NCBI GenBank assembly: GCA_003132425.1
Contig: PKXS01000124.1
Coordinates: forward strand, 92,472 to 124,819
DNA length: 32,348 nt
Direction of reading: 5' to 3'
Origin: Gammaproteobacteria bacterium
GTDB lineage: Bacteria > Pseudomonadota > Gammaproteobacteria > Steroidobacterales > Steroidobacteraceae
This document shows, in pieces, positions 9,141-17,578 of the stretch. Each line of letters starts with the position of its first letter. Within the stretch, counting starts at the first letter, position 1. The translations under genes were made by a program, and so were the position numbers. Below the pieces are notes generated by a model that was given only the letters and a program-made list of their open reading frames with translations, had not been told where the DNA came from and searched no databases.

Positions 9141-10775
9141 ATGGCGCAGGGCCCAGCACGCGAGCCTGCGGCGGCAGCCGTGGTCCGAGCGCCGGTCTCG
9201 GCCTGGAGCCCTTTTCGGCATAAGACTTTCGCGGTCGTATGGTGGGCCACGGTCGTCGCCAACATCGGCACCTGGATGTACAACGCCGCATCCGGTTGGC
9301 TGATGACGAGCCTCGATGCGAATTCATTGACGGTTTCGCTGGTACAAGTGGCGGCTAATCTACCCATGTTCCTGCTGGCGCTGCCGGCCGGCGCGCTCGC
9401 CGACATCGTCGACAAGCGCCGATTGCTGTTGATCGCCGAGACCTTGACGACAGTCATCTGCGCGGCGTTTGCCCTGCTCATATCGCTTGGCACCGTGACG
9501 CCCGCGATTCTCCTGGTGTTCACATTTCTGATCGGCGCCGGCGGCGCCCTCACGGCCCCGGCTTGGGCTGCGGTCGTGCCGGATCTAGTGCCGAGAGAAA
9601 TCCTCTCGCCTGCCGTAGCGGCCAACAGCGTGGGAATCAATGTCAGCCGCGCGGTGGGGCCGGCGCTCGGCGGCTTGATTACGGCCGCACTGGGAATCGC
9701 GGCGCCGTTCTGGGTCAACGCCGTCAGCGATATCGGCATCATCGGAGCGCTCCTCTGGTGGCGCCCTTCGCATCACAGCAGCAGTCACCTACCCGCGGAA
9801 CGGCTGGGCAACGCCATCGTTACAGGTGTGCGACACGCGCGCAGCAACGCCCATCTGCACGCCACGGTGATGCGGTCCATCGCATTCTTCGTGTTTGCGA
9901 GCGCTTACTGGGCGCTGCTGCCGCTGGTGGCGCGTCATCAGCTGCAGGGCGGACCACAGCTTTATGGCGTTCTGATGGGCGCCATCGGTGCTGGCGCGGT
10001 GATCACCGCTTTCTCATTGTCCCGATTGAAAGCGATACTCGGCCCGGACCGGTTGGTTGCCGCGGGAACGGCGGGCACCGCGGTCACCTTGTTGCTTCTG
10101 GGCGTCGCGCACTCGGCAATCACGGCCCTGCTCGCCAGCCTTACCGCCGGGGCGTCCTGGATTGCCGTCCTGTCGAGCCTCAATGTGTCCGCCCAAGTGG
10201 CCCTTCCAGGATGGGTGCGCGGCCGCGGCCTCGCACTATTCGTCACGGTCATTTACGGGGCGATGACGCTCGGCAGCGCGCTCTGGGGGTTGGTCGCGCG
10301 GTTTACCGGCCTGCCGGGCGCACACTTCATTGCGGCCGCCGGCATTCTCGCCGCCGTCCCTCTGACGTGGCGCTGGAAATTACAAACGGGCGCAGGCGTC
10401 GACCTCACGCCCTCGATGCACTGGCCGGCGCCTCTGGTGGGGCATCAAATCGAGAACGAGGCCGGACCTGTGATGGTGACGGTCGAGTACCGAGTCGACG
10501 CGCTAAACCGCAATCCGTTCCTGGAGGCGCTCGAGAAACTCGCCCACGAGCGCCGTCGCGACGGCGCGTATGCCTGGGGCGTGTTCGAGGATTCGGCCGA
10601 GGAAGGACGGTTTATGGAAACCTTCCTGGTCGAATCCTGGCTGGAACATCTTCGGCAGCATGAGCGCGTCACGGCGGCCGATCGCCTGGTCGAAGCCGCG
10701 GTCGATCGATTTCACACGGCGGGCGTGCCGAAGGTCACGCACTACGTCGCCGCCGCGGCGCGAGCGGAACCGTAG
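9141..10775 (+). CDS. MFS transporter (MFS_3 / enterobactin-exporter-like) with soluble C-terminal domain
   Basis: FRHKTFAVVWWATVVANIGTWMYNAASGWLMTSL...LPMFLLALPAGALADIVDKRRLL; soluble tail VMVTVEYRVDALNRNPFLEALEKLAHERRRDGAYAWGVFED; AGGAGGG before ATG 9141. Confidence 0.85.
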   Translation: MAQGPAREPAAAAVVRAPVSAWSPFRHKTFAVVWWATVVANIGTWMYNAASGWLMTSLDANSLTVSLVQVAANLPMFLLALPAGALADIVDKRRLLLIAETLTTVICAAFALLISLGTVTPAILLVFTFLIGAGGALTAPAWAAVVPDLVPREILSPAVAANSVGINVSRAVGPALGGLITAALGIAAPFWVNAVSDIGIIGALLWWRPSHHSSSHLPAERLGNAIVTGVRHARSNAHLHATVMRSIAFFVFASAYWALLPLVARHQLQGGPQLYGVLMGAIGAGAVITAFSLSRLKAILGPDRLVAAGTAGTAVTLLLLGVAHSAITALLASLTAGASWIAVLSSLNVSAQVALPGWVRGRGLALFVTVIYGAMTLGSALWGLVARFTGLPGAHFIAAAGILAAVPLTWRWKLQTGAGVDLTPSMHWPAPLVGHQIENEAGPVMVTVEYRVDALNRNPFLEALEKLAHERRRDGAYAWGVFEDSAEEGRFMETFLVESWLEHLRQHERVTAADRLVEAAVDRFHTAGVPKVTHYVAAAARAEP

Positions 10776-10840
10776 AGTTCCGGATGACGAATTGAGGCGG
10801 CGCAGCATCCGTGTTAAGTTGTCAAAAAACCAACCCGCGC

Positions 10841-10867
10841 CGCACATCGAGCGCTCCGCACATCGAG
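10841..10867. repeat. Two direct copies of CGCACATCGAG, 16 bp apart, immediately upstream of lctP
   Basis: CGCACATCGAG at 10841-10851 and 10857-10867. Confidence 0.6.
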
Positions 10868-10876
10868 GGAAGAATC

Positions 10877-12517
10877 ATGTTCACGCAACTGATAAACCCG
10901 CTCGACAACTTGTCGCTTACCTGCCTGGTGGCGCTGGTTCCCGTGGTTTCGCTCCTGGTCTTGCTGGCGGTATTTCGCATGCCCGCATGGCTCGCGACTC
11001 TGCTGGGTTCAATCCTCACGTTCGCGCTCGCGGCGTGGGTATGGAAGATGCCGTTCGGCGACGGCGCGCACGCCTACCTGTACGGCGCGGCAACCGGCGT
11101 GTGGAATGTCGACTGGATTACCTTCTGGGGCATGGTGCTGTTCAACACGCTGTCGGTGAGCGGCGTGTTCGAGAATTTCCGCCGCTGGCTGATCGCGCAG
11201 GGCAGCATGGACGTGCGCGTGCAGACCATGCTCTTCGCATGGGCATTCGGAGCAATGCTCGAGGGCCTGGTCGGTTTCGGCTATCCGTGGGCAGTCGTTG
11301 CGCCAATCCTGATTTCCCTCGGCATCTCCGATCTCAATGCGATCCGCGTCGCCGCGATCGCCAATAACGCACCGGTCTCTTTCGGCGCGCTCGGCGCGCC
11401 GCTCATCGCACTGGCGGCCGTGACGGGTTATCCGCTGCTGGCACTTTCCGGCTCGGTCGGCACCGTCGTCGCCGTGCTCGCGCTGCTGCCACCGTGGGTG
11501 CTGCTGTACTTGGTTTCCGGCAAGAAAGGCATGATAGGCGGGTGGCCGCTCGCCGTGGTCGGTTCGTTCGGCTACATCGCGGGTCAGTACCCGGTGGCCG
11601 TCTATCTAGGACCGTATCTGCCCGACGTCACCGGCGCCATCACCAGCTTCATCGCATTGCTCGTACTGCTCAAATTCTGGCAACCGAAAATAGTGCTCGG
11701 CTACGGCGGGGCGCCGGTGGATGCGGCAATGGCGCAGCGCACTCAAGGACACGGACTCAAACCCGCCGAGATAGTGCAAGCCTGGATGCCGTTCGCCGTG
11801 CTGCTGATTGTGGTCGCGGCCTGGACCGGCCCGTGGTCGCCGCTGCCGAAAATCAGCTGGTTCAGCGCCAAAGCGGTCGCCTGCTCGGCGCTCGCGGTCA
11901 CTTGCACGGCGGCCAAGGGCGATGTGAGCGCGGTCTTCAAGTTCGCCCCTTATGTCGGCGGCAGCGCAATCCTGGTCTCATGGGCTATCGTGGCGGCGCT
12001 GCTGCTGTCGATGGGCAAGCTCAAAGGCAGTCAGATCGGCGAAGTATTCCGGCGTTCCTACCAGCAGATGTGGGGCGCATGCTTGGTGGGCGTGTTCATT
12101 TTCGGGCTGGCGTACGTATTTAATTATTCCGGCATGGCAGCGTCGCTCGCGCAGGGATTTTCCAAAATGGGCACGGCGTTCATCATCGTCTGTCCGATAC
12201 TCGGCTTCATCGGCGTCGCGCTATCGGGCTCGAATACCTCGACGAATGCGATGTTCGGCAAATTCCAGGCACTCATCGGCGCGCAGCTTGGCATGCCGCC
12301 GCTGCTGTGCCCGACGTTCAATTCCGTCGGCGCGGAAATCGGCAAACCCGTCGCGCCGCAAACGGCGAGCGTCGGCGTGTCGACCAGCAAGTTCGTGCGC
12401 AAGGAAGGCGATGTCATCCGCCACAACATGGGCTGGACTTTCATTCTGCTCGCCTATCTGATCATCATCGCCATCGGCTTTTACCTGTGGCATCCGGCCG
12501 CGATGACTCTCAGGTAA
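10877..12517 (+). CDS. lctP: L-lactate permease family transporter
   Basis: LctP-type sequence: WITFWGMVLFNTLSVSGVFENFRRWL...LEGLVGFGYPWAVVAPILISLG...GVALSGSNTSTNAMFGKFQ...EIGKPVAPQTASVGVSTSKFVRKEGDVIRHNMGWTF. Confidence 0.9.
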   Translation: MFTQLINPLDNLSLTCLVALVPVVSLLVLLAVFRMPAWLATLLGSILTFALAAWVWKMPFGDGAHAYLYGAATGVWNVDWITFWGMVLFNTLSVSGVFENFRRWLIAQGSMDVRVQTMLFAWAFGAMLEGLVGFGYPWAVVAPILISLGISDLNAIRVAAIANNAPVSFGALGAPLIALAAVTGYPLLALSGSVGTVVAVLALLPPWVLLYLVSGKKGMIGGWPLAVVGSFGYIAGQYPVAVYLGPYLPDVTGAITSFIALLVLLKFWQPKIVLGYGGAPVDAAMAQRTQGHGLKPAEIVQAWMPFAVLLIVVAAWTGPWSPLPKISWFSAKAVACSALAVTCTAAKGDVSAVFKFAPYVGGSAILVSWAIVAALLLSMGKLKGSQIGEVFRRSYQQMWGACLVGVFIFGLAYVFNYSGMAASLAQGFSKMGTAFIIVCPILGFIGVALSGSNTSTNAMFGKFQALIGAQLGMPPLLCPTFNSVGAEIGKPVAPQTASVGVSTSKFVRKEGDVIRHNMGWTFILLAYLIIIAIGFYLWHPAAMTLR

Positions 12518-12546
12518 GGCGGCATCCGCCCCGCGCTCAAAGCGCT
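12518..12546. terminator. Tandem small hairpins at the convergent lctP / cytochrome junction; possible bidirectional terminator
   Basis: GGCGG-CAT-CCGCC (12518-12530) and GCGCT-CAA-AGCGC (12533-12545); no clear T-tract. Confidence 0.3.
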
Positions 12547-13180
12547 AAATCGATTCGAGATATGCGACCAGGGCCTGCATTTGGTCCCTGGTCAGATTTT
12601 TTACCACTCCGTGCATGACGGGCGCGGTGCGCAACACGCTTTGTATCACCAGCAGCTGCCTGAGCAAGTACGGCGCGTGTTGGCCCGCAAGGCGCGGAAA
12701 AGTGGCCATACCTTGGGCATTTGCGCCGTGACAGCTGGCACAAGGCGGAATCTGTTGGGCCGGCGCGCCTTGGTCAAACAAGCTCTTTCCCTGCGATATG
12801 AGCGCCGGATTGCCGGGCTTGCCTGCCGCGGCGGGCTGCGCGGAAAAATAGGCAGCCAGAGCCGTGATATTCGCGTCGCTCAATTGCGAAGCCATGCCCC
12901 ACATGTAAGCCTGCGCGTCGGGGTCGGCACGCGACTGGTCTTTGAACGCGTGCAGCTGCAATTCAATATAGGGCGCCAACTGCGCGGCCAAGTTCGGAAA
13001 AGTGGGAGACACACTGCGGCCATTGATTCCATGACAAGCAGCGCAGGTTTCAATGGTCTTGTGTAGATCGGCCTTTTGTCCAGCATTCATCGTGTCGGCA
13101 GGGGCAGCTGCACCGTGGACCATACCCGCGAAGCACAGTGACGTGCCGATTGCGAGGGCGAGAATGTAGCGAGAGTTCAT
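12545..13180 (-). CDS. Diheme cytochrome c (c4-like), periplasmic
   Basis: Signal peptide MNSRYILALAIGTSLCFAGMVHGAAA; two heme motifs CAACHG and CASCHG; ATG overlaps the stop of the upstream gene (TGATG). Confidence 0.88.
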   Translation of the reverse strand: MNSRYILALAIGTSLCFAGMVHGAAAPADTMNAGQKADLHKTIETCAACHGINGRSVSPTFPNLAAQLAPYIELQLHAFKDQSRADPDAQAYMWGMASQLSDANITALAAYFSAQPAAAGKPGNPALISQGKSLFDQGAPAQQIPPCASCHGANAQGMATFPRLAGQHAPYLLRQLLVIQSVLRTAPVMHGVVKNLTRDQMQALVAYLESI

Positions 13181-14583
13181 CAGAAATTCAGCCAAACCAA
13201 CAAGTACGCGGTGTTGTTGTTGCTGGCGTTGCGGCCGCTGCCGTCATAATTGGTGCTTTGGCCGTTGAATTTCTGATAACCGACATACTGTGCCTGTAGT
13301 TTCGTATTGAGCCACGGCAGGTAATTCACCTCGAGTATGTAGCCATTGGTGTCGGGACTGTTGTTTGCGCTGCCGGTGAGCGGTGCGACGGCATAGAGAA
13401 GCGCATCGGTACTTCCGGTTGTGCTGAAGTATCCGATCGACCCGCCAATCCGTCGCTGGTAATAGTATTCGCCGGTCAGCTTGAGGGTCTTTAGATTGTT
13501 GTCGGCGTTGGCGGCAAATCCATCGAGAACGCTGGCATTGAGGGTTTGGTGCTCGCTGATATACGTCGCAAGGGCCGTGAACAAATGATCTTCGCCGATG
13601 AATTGATACTGGATGTCCGCAGCGGCGTCCCTGAACTTATCGGTGACGCCGGCGAGCGCTGTGCCGTTTCCCGGATGAACGCTGGCATCCAAGCCGAAGA
13701 CGCCGACCTCCAGGGAATTGCGGTCCCAGCGTTGCTCGTACGCCAAGCGCCAGTAAGGCGCCGCCCCCTGGACCACGTTGGCCTGGGTGCTGTCCAGAGG
13801 ATGTGCGCCCCCCGGTATCGCCGAAGTGTAATCGGTTATCTCAGCGTAAAAGTGATCATCGAACCACGCATAAACGCCGAGGCCTCCCACGCTCTGGCCG
13901 AAGCCTCCGGCACCGCTGTCGACCTTCGCCGAGGTACTGGAGCCGGGCGCGGTACTGCTATTGGAGTACGGAAACCCCCAGGCGGGCGTGGTGTTCCACA
14001 CGTCTTGCACCGTTGGGTTGTTATTCAGGGTGACGCCCACAATCAAACTGTGGCTGTTGCCGTCATTGCCGCCGAACGACAAATGGTGTGCATAGCGAAT
14101 GTCGGTGTTGTCGAGTCCAAAGTGATCTTCAACGCCGTCGTAGGTGAGCTGCACGAAAGCCCCCAGTCCATCGGCGATTTTGCCAGCGTAAAAAAAGCTC
14201 ACCTGTTGTGGAAAGTTCAGTTCGCCGTCTTTTGCGAGGGCACCAGTGATCGCGCTGTCCGGCAGCGCCTTACTCGTATGGGTATAAGAAATCTGCACCA
14301 TTAGACTGACGGGCGGTATGGAATTGAGCGCGAGCGTCTGATGATTCGTGGTGTCAATTCCCGTGACTTGTTTGATGTTGTCGAGCACGTAGCCGTTGAG
14401 CTTGAACTCCCGACCAAAAGGCGTCAGCTCCGGAAACACGGTGTGACACGCGGCGCAGGCCATGCCCGTTTGGCGAGCGAAGCTGGGTACCGCCCAGCTA
14501 GGAGTGACCGTCGCGCAAAACAATGCCAGCGCGAGAAGCCCCAGGCGCCCGCCGGGCATCTCAACGCGGCGACAGCGGATCAT
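13180..14583 (-). CDS. Monoheme cytochrome-outer membrane beta-barrel fusion (Cyc2-like architecture)
   Basis: Signal peptide then PSFARQTGMACAACHTVFPELTPFGREFKLNGY (single CxxCH), followed by ~400 aa of alternating barrel-like sequence ending in a C-terminal aromatic (YLLVWLNF). Confidence 0.7.
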   Translation of the reverse strand: MIRCRRVEMPGGRLGLLALALFCATVTPSWAVPSFARQTGMACAACHTVFPELTPFGREFKLNGYVLDNIKQVTGIDTTNHQTLALNSIPPVSLMVQISYTHTSKALPDSAITGALAKDGELNFPQQVSFFYAGKIADGLGAFVQLTYDGVEDHFGLDNTDIRYAHHLSFGGNDGNSHSLIVGVTLNNNPTVQDVWNTTPAWGFPYSNSSTAPGSSTSAKVDSGAGGFGQSVGGLGVYAWFDDHFYAEITDYTSAIPGGAHPLDSTQANVVQGAAPYWRLAYEQRWDRNSLEVGVFGLDASVHPGNGTALAGVTDKFRDAAADIQYQFIGEDHLFTALATYISEHQTLNASVLDGFAANADNNLKTLKLTGEYYYQRRIGGSIGYFSTTGSTDALLYAVAPLTGSANNSPDTNGYILEVNYLPWLNTKLQAQYVGYQKFNGQSTNYDGSGRNASNNNTAYLLVWLNF

Positions 14584-14620
14584 GGTAGACGCTCCTTGGC
14601 AGCGATTGAAGCTTGCTATT

Positions 14621-14750
14621 AGTCAGACGGCCACACCGCCGGCCGCACCGCAAGCTACCTTGAATTATCGTCGCCGTATGTGCGCCACCGCACGAACGAC
14701 CGGGGCGTCGGCGCGTGGTCCGCCACGACATCGGCTGGACTTTCACTGCA
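14621..14750 (+). pseudogene. Degenerate 3' remnant of an L-lactate permease gene
   Basis: Plus strand reads ...PPAAPQAT..(frameshift)..VAVCAPPHERPGRRRVVRHDIGWTF, compared with intact LctP KPVAPQTASVGVSTSKFVRKEGDVIRHNMGWTF; DNA ccgccacgacatcggctggactttca vs ccgccacaacatgggctggactttca differs at 2 positions. Confidence 0.5.
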
Positions 14751-16377
14751 GCAAGCCGAAAACCGCCACGCTTACCGTCGTGCCGACGAACACTTTGCCG
14801 TCGGCAACGGTCGGCGTGATGTATTTATTGCCGGCGCCAAAGTGATCTCGATTGTTGGCAGCCTGATTGCTGTTGTAAATCTCATGCCCAAGATTGCCCG
14901 CGTCGTACGCGTGCAGCACGGCTGGACTGACGTTCTCGTGAGCCCAAACGATCGCGTTGGACGTGCCGTTCGCGGACACGCTCGGTGCGCTGCCGGGATA
15001 GGCGAACTGCGCAGTGCTCTGCGACTTCGGCGCCGCCGATAATTTCGCGCCGGCGAGCGCAAACGCCTTGAGCGTGGCGCCGGAATCCGCGTAATACACA
15101 TAGCCGTTGAAGTACGCCGGCGTGGACCAGACTCCGGACGGCACGGCCGCGTTTACCTGCTGGTAGATGTTGTTCGAGGATGCGCTGAACTTGCCCATAG
15201 AATCCCGATCGACGATGTAGATGTTGCCGTCCTTGCCGGCGCCGACCATTAGATGCCGGACCGTGCCGGTGGCATCGGTCAAGTCCGGCAGCAGCAGCGC
15301 ACCGCCCGAGCCGAGATCCTCATCGACGGCCGATTCGGCCACCGTGTTCGACAATGCAAAATAATCCGCGACGCTCATGGCGCCGCCGGCGGTGGAGATC
15401 TTGAGGAACGAATTGCCGTAGTCCTGGCCGCTCGGAAACCCGTTCGCATCCAGCGTCGTGTCGAAGACGCCGTTTGCCGTCAATAGGTAGATATTGCCCG
15501 CCGCATCGGCGGCCGGGCCGCCGCCGCTCATCCAAATCGCCGGGCCCTTGCCGCCGCTGTTCGGCGCGACATTGAGAACGGCGCCGCGGATCAGCGAGCT
15601 CTCGGCATAGGCGATGATCCAGCCCATATAGGGTTGGTTGTCGCAATGCGAGGTCCAACTCGTGTAGACCGAACCGTTGAGCAGGAGCAGGGCGGCCCGC
15701 TCTTCGTACTGCCCGGGATCAAAGGTGCTGGTTCCGCCGCCGGAGGTGGGATATGTGGCCGCAATTTCGGCAGGCCCATTCAATAGTTCGGCGCCGCTGG
15801 CGAGGTCGAGCGCGTGCAGCCGCTGGTGATAGTTTCCGGCGCTGTCCTTCGTCATCGCGACCACGTAAATGGTGCCATGCACGCCGGCGCTGCGATCGAT
15901 CACCGGTGTCGCGGTGATGCCGATTTCCGGCGTCACCTGTCCGCAGCCGTGCGCATCACTGGTGGTTTCTGCGGATCCGAGCAGCGAGACCTGCCACAGT
16001 GTCGCGCCGCTATCGGAATCGAAAGCGTAGACCGAATCGTGTTCGGTCGCCGCGTACAGCACATTGTGAGAGGCGCCCGCTATGCTGAAGTGCGATACAT
16101 AGAGCGGCTGCGCGTCCACCTTGCCGTCCACCGCCAAATTGCGCAGCAGACCGAAGCTCGCCGGGGCGACGTTGGCGAGAGTGAGAGTCGTTTCGGTAAG
16201 ATTTTGACCGCTGCGATTCAAATCATTCTTGTACGTCGACACATCGGTGCCCGGGCCCGCCGCGGGCGGCGGGGTCATCGCCGGAGGGGCAATGGAGGTC
16301 CCAGGGGAACCGCCGCCGCAGGCAGCGAGGAGCGCAGAAAGAATCGCCGTGAATGCGAGCTTAGCGTGCTGGTGCAT
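14743..16377 (-). CDS. PQQ-like beta-propeller repeat lipoprotein
   Basis: Lipobox-like LLAACGGGSPG; repeated propeller blades (YAATEHDSVYAFDSDSGATLWQVSLLG; GSVYTSW; IYIVDRDSMGKF; YVYYADSGATLKAFAL). Confidence 0.75.
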   Translation of the reverse strand: MHQHAKLAFTAILSALLAACGGGSPGTSIAPPAMTPPPAAGPGTDVSTYKNDLNRSGQNLTETTLTLANVAPASFGLLRNLAVDGKVDAQPLYVSHFSIAGASHNVLYAATEHDSVYAFDSDSGATLWQVSLLGSAETTSDAHGCGQVTPEIGITATPVIDRSAGVHGTIYVVAMTKDSAGNYHQRLHALDLASGAELLNGPAEIAATYPTSGGGTSTFDPGQYEERAALLLLNGSVYTSWTSHCDNQPYMGWIIAYAESSLIRGAVLNVAPNSGGKGPAIWMSGGGPAADAAGNIYLLTANGVFDTTLDANGFPSGQDYGNSFLKISTAGGAMSVADYFALSNTVAESAVDEDLGSGGALLLPDLTDATGTVRHLMVGAGKDGNIYIVDRDSMGKFSASSNNIYQQVNAAVPSGVWSTPAYFNGYVYYADSGATLKAFALAGAKLSAAPKSQSTAQFAYPGSAPSVSANGTSNAIVWAHENVSPAVLHAYDAGNLGHEIYNSNQAANNRDHFGAGNKYITPTVADGKVFVGTTVSVAVFGLLQ

Positions 16378-16397
16378 GTTCTGCGTCCCCTAAACCA

Positions 16398-17531
16398 TCA
16401 GCCCACCGCCGTGCGCTTCTTCTTTTCCACATCGTCGAAGGGTAGAGTGTGCGCCGTCGCTGGACCCTTGATGTTCTTGCCGCGGATCTCCAGCTTCGCG
16501 CCGTGCACCGCGGCAGGCACCGCGAGGCGCGCGATGGCCATCGACTTGCCGGTCAAGCTTGACGCCATCGCGCAGGTGACGACGCCCACTTTTTTGCCTG
16601 CCGCGTACACGGCATCGCCCATGTCCGCGGGCGCCTTACCGTCCACCAGCAGACCGAAGATCTTGAAGCGCTCCTTGCCCTTGAGGCGGTAGTGAGCATC
16701 CGCGCCGTGAAAGTCATTCTTTGCCGGGCTCACCGTGAAGTCCAGGCCAAGCTCCCACAGGCTGTCGCCCGGCGGGTCGTGCTCGAAGGGATACATCTGC
16801 GACATGTCGTAGGGATAGAAGAGCAAGGAGCTTTCCACGCGCAGCCAGTCAAGCGTGGTGAAACAGGTGGGAATGACCCCCATCGACTTGCCCTCGCTCA
16901 CGACGGTGTCCCATATCAATCCGGCATCCTCGGCCTTGCAGAAGATCTCGTAGCCGCGTTCGCCCGTGTAACCGGTGCGGGAGATCGAAACCGGCCGGCC
17001 GAATAGGGTCGCGGGCATATGATGAAAATACTGCAGATCGCGGATCCCCGGGACATGCTTCGCCAGGAAATCGACGGCGATGGGTCCCTGCAGCGACAAA
17101 TCGTGCAGATCGTCATCGACGATCATCGAGGCGTTGCGGCCGACGACATACTGCGTCAAGGTCTCATGACCGGCACCGCTGCCATGCACCACCATCCACG
17201 AGTTCGGGCCGGTCCGGTACAGGATGCAATCTTCGATAAAGTGCCCGGCCTCGTTCAGCATGCAGGCGTACGCCGATTTGCCCGGATAGATCTTGGTCAC
17301 ATCCCGAGTCGTGGCGTAGTTGAGGACCGCTGAGGCATGCGGGCCGACGAGGTGCAGCTTTTTCAGCCCCGACACATCCATCAAACCCGCCTTGGTGCGG
17401 ATCGCCACATGATCCAGGGCCACATCCTTGGCGTAGGTCCACGCAGTGCCCATACCGTTCCAATCCTCAAGTTTCGATCCGAGCGCGCGATGCCGATCGC
17501 CGAGGACCGAAGTACGCCAACTAAGTGCCAT
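16398..17531 (-). CDS. GcvT-family aminomethyltransferase / THF-binding protein, candidate DmmD (delta subunit)
   Basis: 377 aa from ATG 17531 (GGAGG upstream); GcvT-type motifs (GLMDVSGLKKLHLVGPHASAVLNYATTRDV; ISRTGYTGERGYEIFCK; WLRVESSLLFYPYDM). Linked to the DUF3445 gene. Confidence 0.8.
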   Translation of the reverse strand: MALSWRTSVLGDRHRALGSKLEDWNGMGTAWTYAKDVALDHVAIRTKAGLMDVSGLKKLHLVGPHASAVLNYATTRDVTKIYPGKSAYACMLNEAGHFIEDCILYRTGPNSWMVVHGSGAGHETLTQYVVGRNASMIVDDDLHDLSLQGPIAVDFLAKHVPGIRDLQYFHHMPATLFGRPVSISRTGYTGERGYEIFCKAEDAGLIWDTVVSEGKSMGVIPTCFTTLDWLRVESSLLFYPYDMSQMYPFEHDPPGDSLWELGLDFTVSPAKNDFHGADAHYRLKGKERFKIFGLLVDGKAPADMGDAVYAAGKKVGVVTCAMASSLTGKSMAIARLAVPAAVHGAKLEIRGKNIKGPATAHTLPFDDVEKKKRTAVG

Positions 17532-17578
17532 GTTCGCCTCCAGAGTGTTCCATTGTGAGCGCAGTGGGCGTTTCGCGT

